A program made the position numbers and the translations under genes. A stretch of 64,000 nucleotides of DNA from Micromonospora rubida (GTDB lineage: Bacteria; Actinomycetota; Actinomycetes; Mycobacteriales; Micromonosporaceae). Each line of letters opens with the position of its first letter. The first letter of the stretch is position 1. Where the stretch lies: NCBI RefSeq assembly GCF_009908295.1, contig NZ_JAAALO010000004.1, positions 1 to 64,000 on the forward strand, read 5' to 3'. The notes below the pieces were generated by a model. The model saw nothing but the letters and a program-made list of their open reading frames with translations, was not told where the DNA came from and searched no databases. Positions 8,551-16,606 of this stretch are shown piece after piece.

Positions 8551-9581
8551 CGGCCGACCTGAGCCCGGTCACCCTGCTGTGGGCGCTACGGTCACCCTGC
8601 AACCTCGGCTGCCGGTACTGCTACTTCGGCACGATCGAAGAGCACCGCGAAGCCATGCCGCAGCAATCCGGAGCGATGTCACACCTGGCCCGCACCGACC
8701 TGGACCTCACTGCGATCACCGCCTTCGTGCACACCCTGCCCGGGTCCCGGGTGAAGCGAATCTTCATCGCCGGTGGCGAACCGCTCATCTGGCCGCCGGT
8801 GATGGAGGTGATCGCCGCGATCAAAGCCGCCGACGTGCAGGTGGTGTTGTGCACCAACGGGATCCCGCTGAACCGGCCCGAACTGGTGGACAGGATCATC
8901 ACCTTGGGCGTCGACGCCGTGTCCGTGTCCGTCGACTCGCCGGACGCTGGCTACAACGACACGTGGCGTCCGGCCCGCAACGGCAAACACGGGCACCAGG
9001 ATGTGATCAGCGGCATCCAGGCATTGATCGCCGCCCGGGGCAGCAGCCCATCACCGAAGGTCGGCCTGTACTCCGTGATCACCCGACTCAACATCGACGT
9101 CATCAGGGCCGGTGCCGTGCTGGCGTCCGAGCTCGGCTGTGACTACTTCGTGCCGCAGCCGATCGCGCTCGACCGCGGCCATGCCCTGCGCACACAGCTG
9201 TCGCTGACCGGCGGCGACGCAGACCCGATGTCGGAGGCATTCACGCAGCTCTACCGCTCCGGCATGCCAGTGCGACTGCCCGACCCGAGTTACCCCGGCA
9301 GAGTCGTCGACAGCATCACCCACGAGTCAGGCTTCGTGAGCGGCTGCTTCGGCGGCACGAACCTGTTCTTCATCGAACCGGACGGCAGCCTGTATGACTG
9401 CCCGTCGAGTCTGAAGATCACCGCCACCGCCACCGCACCGACCATCCGCGGCGCCGACGCCCGTACGCTGTTCACAGCGGCTGGGCCGTGCATCGACTGC
9501 GCGCTGTTCAGTCGCGACTGCGTCAACATGTGGCCACTGATGGGTTTCGACCGGTTCCTGACCGAGCAGGTGCCGACATGA
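8547..9581 (+). CDS. Radical SAM protein with SPASM-like C-terminal cysteines
   Basis: The 344-residue protein has a canonical radical SAM motif, CNLGCRYC (C-x3-C-x2-C), near residue 19. It also has AGGEPLIWPP and a barrel-type middle. The last 70 residues hold several cysteines (SGCFGGTN, YDCPSS, CIDCALFSRDCVNMW) that suggest a SPASM or twitch-type auxiliary iron-sulfur cluster. Such enzymes modify peptides or small substrates by hydrogen abstraction. There is no peptide precursor nearby, so a small-molecule substrate is likelier. ATGA overlaps couple it to both neighbours. The reaction is not predictable from sequence. Confidence 0.85.
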   Translation: MTADLSPVTLLWALRSPCNLGCRYCYFGTIEEHREAMPQQSGAMSHLARTDLDLTAITAFVHTLPGSRVKRIFIAGGEPLIWPPVMEVIAAIKAADVQVVLCTNGIPLNRPELVDRIITLGVDAVSVSVDSPDAGYNDTWRPARNGKHGHQDVISGIQALIAARGSSPSPKVGLYSVITRLNIDVIRAGAVLASELGCDYFVPQPIALDRGHALRTQLSLTGGDADPMSEAFTQLYRSGMPVRLPDPSYPGRVVDSITHESGFVSGCFGGTNLFFIEPDGSLYDCPSSLKITATATAPTIRGADARTLFTAAGPCIDCALFSRDCVNMWPLMGFDRFLTEQVPT

Positions 9582-10681
9582 CCGCCGGGCCACTCACCGC
9601 ACGCGGCGGCGCCGTCGAAGACCTGTCGCGGCTGCTAACGCAGATGCCCCGGCCGGCCGGCACCGAGTATGTCGCAGCCCTGGAAGACGAGCTCGCCGCC
9701 AGGTTCCAGGTCCGGCACGCCGTCGCGGTGTCGTCGGGCACTGCGGCCTTGCATACCGCCCTGCTCTGCCTCGGTGTCGGGTCTGGTGACGAAGTCTTGG
9801 TGCCAGCGCTGTCCGTGGTGATGTCGGTTGCGCCAATCATCTATGCCGGAGCCCGGCCCGTTTTCGTCGACTGCGATCGCCACGGCTGTGGTCTCGACCT
9901 GGACGATCTCACCGTTAAGGTGACCAGCGCTACCAAGGCGATCCTGCCTGTTCACCTGTGGGGCCGCCAAGGCGATCCGACACAGTTGGCGCGCGTCGCC
10001 GCCGCACACGGCCTGGTGGTGATCGAGGACGCGTGTCAGGCCCAGGGCAGCAGCACCGAGGGGCGAGTTGCCGGAACCAACGGCGACGTGGGCTGCTTCA
10101 GCCTCAAGGACGGCAAGATCCTCTGGTGCGGTGAAGGCGGCTACCTGCTAACCGACCGCGACGACATCGCCGGCCGGGCCCGCGCCCTGCGGGCGCACCA
10201 CCTGCCGCCGTACGGCGGCCAGCCCGAAACGGTCGGCTACAACTACCGCCTCGCCGAACCGCTCGCAGTCCTCGCCCACGCGAATCTGGCCCGGTTCGAC
10301 GAACTTCTCGACCGTCGTCGGCGGCAGGCCCGCCGGCTCGCCGTCCTGCTCACCGCAACGCCGGGGATCACGGCGACCCCCGCAGCGACCGGTGACAACG
10401 GCTACAGCGCTCTGATCAGGGTTGACCTGGACCATCCGCGGGCGTTCTGCGAACACCTCGCCCAGCTCGGGGTGCCCAACAGCGTCGGCACCTTCGGGTT
10501 GATGCCCGCCGACCGGCGGTCAGCCTTCGCCCGCTATGCCGGTTCGCCGTGCCGGCAGGCGGCGACGGTCATCGACCGCACCTTGGCCGTTGTCCTGACC
10601 GACCACGACACCGAGGAACGCATCAACGGCTACGCACAGACGATCTCGCGAGAGGCGAGCACATGGGCCACACACCGGTGA
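9578..10681 (+). CDS. DegT/DnrJ/EryC1/StrS family PLP-dependent enzyme
   Basis: The 367-residue protein has the sugar-aminotransferase fold. SSGTAALHTAL binds the cofactor phosphate, VIEDACQAQGS contains the pyridine-binding Asp, and CFSLKDGKILWCGEGG carries the Schiff-base Lys before GEGG. These enzymes transaminate keto-sugars or, less often, other cyclic ketones or dehydrate sugars. It follows the second radical SAM gene with a 4-base overlap, so the pair may act in sequence. The start at 9578 is fixed by that overlap. The N-terminus is slightly short for the family but the catalytic set is complete. Confidence 0.9.
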   Translation: MTAGPLTARGGAVEDLSRLLTQMPRPAGTEYVAALEDELAARFQVRHAVAVSSGTAALHTALLCLGVGSGDEVLVPALSVVMSVAPIIYAGARPVFVDCDRHGCGLDLDDLTVKVTSATKAILPVHLWGRQGDPTQLARVAAAHGLVVIEDACQAQGSSTEGRVAGTNGDVGCFSLKDGKILWCGEGGYLLTDRDDIAGRARALRAHHLPPYGGQPETVGYNYRLAEPLAVLAHANLARFDELLDRRRRQARRLAVLLTATPGITATPAATGDNGYSALIRVDLDHPRAFCEHLAQLGVPNSVGTFGLMPADRRSAFARYAGSPCRQAATVIDRTLAVVLTDHDTEERINGYAQTISREASTWATHR

Positions 10682-10812
10682 TCTCCGGCGCCGGACACGC
10701 CCCCCGGCAAACAGCTGCACGACTGGCGCTGAACTGCACCGGCGTCCGCGCGGCCCTGCATAGCCCCGCGATCCCCCACGACGACGTTCGGCAAGGAGCA
10801 CCCTGTGCGTGA
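10663..10812 (+). CDS. Possible 49-residue ORF bridging DegT and queC
   Basis: An ATG at 10663 opens a 49-residue frame that overlaps the end of the DegT gene by 19 bases and the queC start by 8 bases. The peptide (MGHTPVISGAGHAPRQ...) has no recognised motif. It is the only frame filling the 123-base gap in an otherwise tightly packed operon, and the overlaps at both ends would suit coupled translation. The ribosome site is weak, so it may be a chance frame or leader. Confidence 0.25.
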   Translation: MGHTPVISGAGHAPRQTAARLALNCTGVRAALHSPAIPHDDVRQGAPCA

Positions 10813-11494
10813 AGTTCTGCTCTTCTCCGCCGGCTTGGACTCGTTCCCGGCTTGGCATTTCCTCGGCAAGCCACCGGCGCTGTACTTCGACAGCGGCCAC
10901 TACGGCCGGCAGCAGGAGATCGATACCGTGCGGGCGCTCGCCGCGGCACACGGCATGGATCTGGAGATCAGCGCCGAGCTCGACCTGTCGGCCCGGGCCA
11001 CGGTGCAGGGCGACCTGATCACGTTCCGCAACGTGCTGTTCGCGATGCTCGCGGCGTTCCGCGCGGACGTCATCTGGTGTATCGGGGTCAAGGGCGATCA
11101 CACGGCGGACAAGAGCCCGGAGGCGTTCGCGCGGATGAGCGACGTGCTGACCGAGTTCGCCGGACGACCTGTCCGGGTCGACAGCCCGTTCTGGGACAAG
11201 ACCAAGACCGAGATCGTCGCCTGGTACCTCGCCGCGGGGCTGCCGGTGGACACGCTGCTGCAGACATTCTCGTGCGCCACTCCCGGCGACGCCTTCGCGC
11301 ACTGCGGGCAGTGCCCCAGCTGCCTGCGACGGTGGATCGCGTTGGTCAACAACGGCATCACCGGCACGTTCGCGCACGACCCATGGACGTGGGAACGAGT
11401 CGGCAGCTACTACGTGCCCGCGATGGCGGAAGGGCGCTACCCGCCGCACCGCGCCGAGGAGTTCCAACGGGCGATGTCCACCGTCGCCGCCTGA
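10805..11494 (+). CDS. queC: 7-cyano-7-deazaguanine (preQ0) synthase-like ATPase
   Basis: This 229-residue protein belongs to the QueC group of PP-loop ATPases. The nucleotide loop is SAGLDSFPAWHFL (usual SGGxDS), and the zinc knuckle SCATPGDAFAHCGQCPSCLRR has the four family cysteines. QueC converts 7-carboxy-7-deazaguanine to preQ0 through an amide using two ATP and ammonia. The start is GTG 10805, preceded by AAGGAG at 10794-10799. It completes the FolE-QueD-QueE-QueC set, although three genes stand between it and queE. It is somewhat divergent from housekeeping QueC. Confidence 0.88.
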   Translation: MREVLLFSAGLDSFPAWHFLGKPPALYFDSGHYGRQQEIDTVRALAAAHGMDLEISAELDLSARATVQGDLITFRNVLFAMLAAFRADVIWCIGVKGDHTADKSPEAFARMSDVLTEFAGRPVRVDSPFWDKTKTEIVAWYLAAGLPVDTLLQTFSCATPGDAFAHCGQCPSCLRRWIALVNNGITGTFAHDPWTWERVGSYYVPAMAEGRYPPHRAEEFQRAMSTVAA

Positions 11495-11558
11495 GCCACG
11501 TCGCGGCCCCCTCTGCTCACCGGGCCATCGAGCCCATGGCCGACTTTTGTGAGGAACG

Positions 11559-12386
11559 ATGGATACGGATGGATTGCGGTTCGCCGCCAACATGTCCATG
11601 CTCTACGGGCACCTGCCGATGCTGGACAGGCCCGCCGCTGCCGCCGCCGACGGGTTCACCACCGTCGAAACCTGGTGGCCTTTCACCGGCCCCGAACCAC
11701 ACGTCACCGACGTCGACGCATTCACGGCCGCGCTCGCCGACGCCGGCGTACAGCTGGTCGCGATGAACCTCATTGAGGGCGACATGCGCGCCGGCGACCG
11801 TGGGCTGTTGTCGAGCCCCGCCCGGCACGGCGAGTTCCTCACCTGCCTGGACGTCGCGACCAGGTTCGCCGACCGGGTCGGCTGCCGCATCCTCATGGCG
11901 CTCTACGGCAACCGCGAACCTGGCGTCGACCCGCACCAGCAGGACCTGCTGGCCGTCGAGAACCTCGCCACCGCCGCAGCAGCCGCAGACACAATCGGCG
12001 CCTGCGTCGCGTTGGAGGCGATCAGCCTCATGGAGGCCCCGGATTACCCGATCAGCGACGCCGACACCGCCGCGGCGACCACCGACGCGGTCAACGACCT
12101 CACCAGGCTGACCAACACCGGGCTGCTGTGCGACCTCTACCACCACGGACGCTCCGGCGAGGACGTGCCCGGCCTGCTGCGTCGCCACGCCCAGCGGCTG
12201 CTGCACGTGCAGATCGCCGACGATCCCGGCCGGGGACGGCCCGGCTCCGGAGCACTGGACTACCCGGCGTACTTCGCCGCACTGCGCGACATCGGCTATG
12301 CCGGCTGGGTCGGACTGGAGTACGAACCGACCCACGATCCCCGGGTCGACTTCCACTGGCTGCCCACGCTGCGGCCGGCCAGCTAA
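11559..12386 (+). CDS. Hydroxypyruvate isomerase-like TIM-barrel sugar isomerase
   Basis: The 275-residue protein is an AP-endonuclease-2-type barrel of the Hyi/IolE group. It begins RFAANMSMLYGHLP, like hydroxypyruvate isomerases. Metal-ligand motifs follow in order: VALEAIS (Glu), LLCDLYHHGR (Asp and His), HVQIADDPGRG and GWVGLEYEPTHD (Glu). The family interconverts aldose and ketose forms or epimerises small sugars. Here it may prepare a pentose or tetrose unit together with the epimerase-like gene at 13244. GAGGAACG stands before the ATG. Confidence 0.83.
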   Translation: MDTDGLRFAANMSMLYGHLPMLDRPAAAAADGFTTVETWWPFTGPEPHVTDVDAFTAALADAGVQLVAMNLIEGDMRAGDRGLLSSPARHGEFLTCLDVATRFADRVGCRILMALYGNREPGVDPHQQDLLAVENLATAAAAADTIGACVALEAISLMEAPDYPISDADTAAATTDAVNDLTRLTNTGLLCDLYHHGRSGEDVPGLLRRHAQRLLHVQIADDPGRGRPGSGALDYPAYFAALRDIGYAGWVGLEYEPTHDPRVDFHWLPTLRPAS

Positions 12387-12403
12387 GAGCAAGGGGATTA
12401 CAG

Positions 12404-13237
12404 ATGCAGTCGTTGGCGCCATCGCCACCGGCACCAGCCCTCCAGCGGAGCAACCCCGTCGACCCGATGCGCTGGCTGGCGCTGCCGCAAGGCCGCCTGG
12501 TCACCATGGAAGGCGTCTGGGGAGCGGGCAAGACCACCGCAGCCCGCCTGGTCAGCACCCGCCTACGGGAAGCCGGCTTCACCACCGCCGTCATCCACTA
12601 CGGCAGCGAACCGGGCACCATCGGCCGCCTGTCGCAGTTCCTCGAAACTGCTCCTCTACGCTCCCGCACCGGACTCGGCGGATACCAAAGCGCCCACCAC
12701 AGCACCGTCGACGTGCTGCTTCGGCTGTGCCGCGAAGCCCACCACCACCTCACCTGCTTCGGGCCAGCGCTGGCCACCAACGATGTCGTGCTCGTCGACC
12801 ACGGTATCTACTCCAAGATCGCCTGGGCGTTGACCGTGCTGACCGAGACCGATCCGCAGGCAGACCCGGCCCAGACCTTGACCCGCATACGAGGCCTGTC
12901 TGCGCCTTGGTTCTGCACGCCCGACGTACCCGTCTTTCTCGACACCCCCTGGCCGCTGGCCCGGGAACGGGCGATCAGCAGGGGCCACGGCGGCGGCAAT
13001 CCGGCAGCTATCGAACGGCTGCTGTTCCTGCCCCGGTACGCCGCGGCGTACCGCCAGGTCCTCACCGACCGGGTGCCCCCGGTGCTGCGCGTACGGGTCG
13101 GGCTACGCGACTCCGACGACGTCGCCGACGAGATCACCTCCGAGCTCCTCGGCGTACTGAGGGCCGCACCTCGGGCCGCGGACCAGACCACGGCAGCGCA
13201 ACCGCACACGCCGGTGCCCCCACACGGGAGGAACTGA
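12404..13237 (+). CDS. Thymidylate kinase-like P-loop kinase
   Basis: The 277-residue protein has a Walker A, MEGVWGAGKTTAARL, near residue 35. A DHGIYSK stretch resembles the DR(Y/F) motif of TMP kinases, and a lid-like region contains RERAISRGHGGG. It has an N-terminal extension of about 30 residues and a Pro/Ala-rich tail. It probably phosphorylates a nucleotide or another small phosphate ester of the pathway rather than dTMP, because it sits inside the cluster together with a second, divergent kinase of the same type at 18859. AAGGGGA precedes the ATG. Confidence 0.75.
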   Translation: MQSLAPSPPAPALQRSNPVDPMRWLALPQGRLVTMEGVWGAGKTTAARLVSTRLREAGFTTAVIHYGSEPGTIGRLSQFLETAPLRSRTGLGGYQSAHHSTVDVLLRLCREAHHHLTCFGPALATNDVVLVDHGIYSKIAWALTVLTETDPQADPAQTLTRIRGLSAPWFCTPDVPVFLDTPWPLARERAISRGHGGGNPAAIERLLFLPRYAAAYRQVLTDRVPPVLRVRVGLRDSDDVADEITSELLGVLRAAPRAADQTTAAQPHTPVPPHGRN

Positions 13238-13243
13238 TAGACC

Positions 13244-13936
13244 ATGACGTCTTTCCTCGACACGCTGCCGACCGACCGGCTCCTGCTTGACGTATCCCTA
13301 TGGTCCGCCGACCTGTCGGCACTGGGGGCCGAGGCCGCTCGGGTCAGCCCCTACGCCGATCTGCTGCACATCGACGCCTCCGACACCGTGTTCGTCCCGC
13401 AGCCGCTGTTCTTCCCCGACTTGGTGAGCGCCGTCCGGGCGCACACCAGCCTGCCGTTGCATGTGCACCTCATGGCGCACCATCCAGCCCAGCTCGCGCA
13501 GGCGTTCGTTGACGCCGACGCAGACCTGATCACCGTGCACGCAGAAGCCCGAGAGGCCACCGACGCCATCGACGTCATCCGCGCCGCCGGCCGAGCGGCC
13601 GGGGTCGCCCTGACCCTCGACACCCCGCCAAACGACGTGGCCGACATGCTCACGGCAGCGGACGCCGTCGTCCTGATCGGCACGCCGCTGGGCACCAAGG
13701 GCACCTCCATGGACCCGGCCGCCGTTGCCCGGATCGCCGACACCCGGCACCTGCTGCACGCGGCGGGCCGATGTGTCCCGATCTTCGCCGACGGCGGGAT
13801 CCGCCGGGACACCGTGGCACCGCTGGCCGACGCCGGCGCGACGGGCGTGGTCCCCGGATCCTTGCTGTGGAGCAGTGGTGATCTTGCGCAGACCGCCGCG
13901 TGGATACGCAGCCAGCGTCCGGGACGGAGCCGATGA
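13244..13936 (+). CDS. Ribulose-phosphate 3-epimerase-like barrel protein
   Basis: The 230-residue protein resembles ribulose-5-phosphate 3-epimerase. The N-terminal strand LLLDVSLWSADL replaces the usual SILSAD. LLHIDASDTVFVP corresponds to HxDxMDG, LPLHVHLMAHHP to DVHLM, and IFADGGIRRDT is the phosphate-binding end. The two metal His positions and the terminal Asp appear conserved, but the second Asp region is changed. This points to a related rather than identical substrate: a pentulose phosphate or a 3-hexulose-type compound. It ends in a 4-base overlap with the HAD gene. Confidence 0.78.
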   Translation: MTSFLDTLPTDRLLLDVSLWSADLSALGAEAARVSPYADLLHIDASDTVFVPQPLFFPDLVSAVRAHTSLPLHVHLMAHHPAQLAQAFVDADADLITVHAEAREATDAIDVIRAAGRAAGVALTLDTPPNDVADMLTAADAVVLIGTPLGTKGTSMDPAAVARIADTRHLLHAAGRCVPIFADGGIRRDTVAPLADAGATGVVPGSLLWSSGDLAQTAAWIRSQRPGRSR

Positions 13937-14703
13937 TGACCGCCGAAGCCCTGCCGGGGTGGACCGTCAGTCTCGACCTGTGGGGAACGCTGATCGACCA
14001 CACCGACAAAGGCGCGGTCGCCGACTGGCGGGTGGCGGAGTTCGCGCGAGTCTTCGACGCGTTCGGGCACCGCCGTACGCTCGATGAGGTTCGCGCTGCC
14101 GTCAGCGCCACAGACCGGGAGGTTCTGCGCCAGCAGCGGCGGCACGGCGTTCAGCCGGTCCTGGATGACATGCTCGCAGCGATCCGGGGGCCGCTCGGCA
14201 TTCCCGACACGCCACAGATGGCCTCGGTGCTGCGCGTCGTGCACACCCATGCCGCCCTGCGTGGGTGCCCGCAACCACTGGAGGGCGCTGTCGAGGCACT
14301 CACCGCGCTGAGCATGAGCGGCGCCCGGCTCGTGCTGACCTCCAACACCCTCGCGACCTCGGCCGAGGTGCACCAGCAGCTCCTCGACGACCTCGGCCTG
14401 TCCGTGTACTTCGCAGACATTCTCTTCTCCGGAGAACTCGGTATCGCGAAACCGCACCCCGGCGTGTTCGCCGCGATCACCGCTCGGGCGCAGTGCCCGC
14501 CGGAGCGGGTGTGGCATGTCGGCGACGACCGCCTCACCGACGTCAACGGGGCGCTCATGGCCGGGTGCCGAGCCGTGCATTACCGGCCGGACGGCGAGGC
14601 CGCCCAAGGCGACGTTCCCGTCATCACCCATCTCGGTCAGCTCATCGACCTGCTGGCGACCGCATGCCAGACGGCTGGCGACGGCATCGTGGAGCCGTCA
14701 TGA
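13933..14703 (+). CDS. HAD-family hydrolase
   Basis: The 256-residue protein is a HAD phosphatase. Motif I is SLDLWGTLID, where the nucleophile Asp is kept but the usual second Asp is Trp, as in a known DxW-type subgroup. Motif II is LVLTSNT, motif III is IAKPHP, and motif IV is VWHVGDDRLTD. A helical cap lies between motifs I and II. It probably removes a phosphate from a pathway intermediate. Two ATGs (13933, 13936) overlap the epimerase stop. The loss of the general acid Asp leaves real doubt about phosphatase activity. Confidence 0.8.
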   Translation: MMTAEALPGWTVSLDLWGTLIDHTDKGAVADWRVAEFARVFDAFGHRRTLDEVRAAVSATDREVLRQQRRHGVQPVLDDMLAAIRGPLGIPDTPQMASVLRVVHTHAALRGCPQPLEGAVEALTALSMSGARLVLTSNTLATSAEVHQQLLDDLGLSVYFADILFSGELGIAKPHPGVFAAITARAQCPPERVWHVGDDRLTDVNGALMAGCRAVHYRPDGEAAQGDVPVITHLGQLIDLLATACQTAGDGIVEPS

Positions 14704-15503
14704 CCCCCGCGATGTCCCGCACCGCTTCACTGCTGACGCCGCTGCGACCTGCCGGCCCCGGAACCGAATACCGGCTGTCGGACCTGCTGCAACGGCACCG
14801 GGCTGGCGACGCGGTGTTCGTCACCGACGATGTCGTCGGCTACTGCGGCGGCCACGACCCGCTCCTGTATACCGCGCACCGCGACGTGCTCCTACCGCGG
14901 ACGGCCTGCGATACCGACTGGTTCGCGGACCTGGTCGAGTACCAGCCGGGCCAGCTGCCCGGAGGAGAGCTGATCCGCTCCACCGGGCACTGGAACACCC
15001 CGAAGCAGCTCGAAATCTTCCAGACGCTGACCGGGCGGGTCCTGATGCTGGCCGCATGGCGCACCAACTCGGGTGAGCCGGTCCTGACCTGTCAGACGTG
15101 TGATGCCGGGGAAATGGCAGTCATTCCCTTCGGTGGCTGGCACCTCACCCTTGTCCTCGACGGCCCCGCTGCGGTGTTCAACTTCTACACCGACCTCCCA
15201 GCTGAGACCGCACCACCGCACCAGGCACCGGCGGCCGGCGATCGAGGCAAGTATCGGCGAGCGGCACCGGTCGAGCTCACCGCGGTACGTGCCAGGGAGG
15301 GATTCGCAATCACCGGGTCCGCCGACAGTCTGGCCGTCTGGGGTGCCGCACAACCGGTCTCGGAGCCGGCCTGGCTGCGTGGCATCGTCGCCGGCACAAG
15401 TCTTCCGGACTTCTACCGCAACGCCGACAGCGCGACGCTCGCCGCCCTGGTCGCACACGCGCGCCACCAAGTACCTGTCTGCCACCGAACGGATCCTCGA
15501 TGA
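14700..15503 (+). CDS. Uncharacterised cluster protein, possibly cupin-like
   Basis: I do not recognise this 267-residue protein with confidence. It is beta-rich with many aromatic and glycine turns. The middle (SGEPVLTCQTCDAGEMAVIPFGGWHLTLVLDG) reads like a cupin barrel, with a C-x2-C pair and a conserved-looking GGWH. The N-terminal third resembles the sugar-phosphate-isomerase type of cupin. No signal peptide or membrane segment is present. It is coupled by ATGA overlaps to the HAD gene and the HPr-kinase-like gene, so it belongs to the pathway, perhaps as a metal-dependent isomerase. That function is a guess. Confidence 0.6.
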   Translation: MTPAMSRTASLLTPLRPAGPGTEYRLSDLLQRHRAGDAVFVTDDVVGYCGGHDPLLYTAHRDVLLPRTACDTDWFADLVEYQPGQLPGGELIRSTGHWNTPKQLEIFQTLTGRVLMLAAWRTNSGEPVLTCQTCDAGEMAVIPFGGWHLTLVLDGPAAVFNFYTDLPAETAPPHQAPAAGDRGKYRRAAPVELTAVRAREGFAITGSADSLAVWGAAQPVSEPAWLRGIVAGTSLPDFYRNADSATLAALVAHARHQVPVCHRTDPR

Positions 15504-16606
15504 CCACACCGAATCCCACTGCAACGGCCGACACGGCGACGTTCCGGTGCGCTACCGCGTCGGTCACGCTCACCACCGACATCGCGGGCGTCCTGGAGGA
15601 GGCCCGGAAGATCCTCTACTCCTACGACGAACTTCCGGGCAGCGGCGGTACCTGGCAGGTACACCTGAACTACGACCCGGACGTCGTCAAGAATCCAGGT
15701 GCGCACACCGACGGGGACGAGTTCGACATCGGGCCGCAGACGTACGCGTACCGGCACCACGGTTCCCTCCAGAACGTGTTCTGGGTTCCGGCCCGGCGCA
15801 CCCTCTTGCACGCTGACCCGGCCGCGAAGGTGATCTGCGCCTGGTGTGACGACGTTTCCGCTGCTCTTGACTGGGCACCGCGGCTGGTTCGGCAAGCCAT
15901 GACCGCGCAACTGCTGGCAGCCGGAATGGTTTACGCCCACGCCGCCGCCTTCACCTATGCCGAGCGTGGCGTCCTGATTGCGGGCAACCGCGGTCGGGGC
16001 AAGACGACGACGCTGCTGGCGAGCCTGCACCATCTCGGCGGCGACTACTCGACCAACGACCGGCTCATGCTCCACGCCACCGGCGAGCGCCTGCACGGCT
16101 ATCCATGGCCGATGCCGCTGCGGGCCGGGATCGGCACCCTCACCGCCCTGCCGCACCTGCGGCACCTGGTCCCGCCGCAGCAGCAGACGCTGCCGGCCGA
16201 GAAACGGTGGACGTTCCCTACCAAGATCGTCGTGGAGCCGCCTGCCTTCCCGGCACTGATGCAGCCCGGAGCGACCGTCGCCCGCGACCTGAGCGTCTCG
16301 ATGATGCTCTGGCCGCAGCTCGACCCAGCCAGAAGCGAGGTCCAGGTCGAGCGGGTCGACCCGGACGAGGTCACCGACACCTTGAACAGAACCCGCATGT
16401 TCATGCACGACCTGCAGCGTGGCGCCAGCGCCCACACCAACCAGTGGCTCGCCGCAGCCCCCAAGGACGCCATCGTCTACCGGAATGTGGAGCAGGCAGC
16501 CGCAGTCCTGGCCGAACAGCCCTGTTTCCGCATCCGTGCCGGCGCCGACCCGGTCGCGCTGGCCGCCGCCGTCGGCCGGCTGCTCCACAACGAGGTAGCC
16601 GGATGA
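15500..16606 (+). CDS. HPr kinase-like P-loop protein
   Basis: The 368-residue protein has a central P-loop, IAGNRGRGKTTTLL, at about residues 159-172. A family-typical HAAAFTYAERGVLI lies just before it, and SLHHLGGDYSTNDRLML after it (Asp next to the Walker B region). This is the layout of HprK-like proteins without the N-terminal HPr sensor. Homologues sit in lasso-peptide and other RiPP clusters, where some phosphorylate a serine hydroxyl. Here no precursor peptide is seen. It is followed, as often in those clusters, by an NTP_transf_5 gene. It shares ATGA overlaps with both neighbours. Confidence 0.8.
   Translation: MTTPNPTATADTATFRCATASVTLTTDIAGVLEEARKILYSYDELPGSGGTWQVHLNYDPDVVKNPGAHTDGDEFDIGPQTYAYRHHGSLQNVFWVPARRTLLHADPAAKVICAWCDDVSAALDWAPRLVRQAMTAQLLAAGMVYAHAAAFTYAERGVLIAGNRGRGKTTTLLASLHHLGGDYSTNDRLMLHATGERLHGYPWPMPLRAGIGTLTALPHLRHLVPPQQQTLPAEKRWTFPTKIVVEPPAFPALMQPGATVARDLSVSMMLWPQLDPARSEVQVERVDPDEVTDTLNRTRMFMHDLQRGASAHTNQWLAAAPKDAIVYRNVEQAAAVLAEQPCFRIRAGADPVALAAAVGRLLHNEVAG

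Noticed and set aside
6206..11494. Interpretation of folE-queD-queE-queC as housekeeping queuosine genes
   Set aside because: No Tgt, QueA, QueG or QueF gene is nearby, and the set is embedded in a long operon with tailoring enzymes. Housekeeping use cannot be excluded but is the weaker reading.
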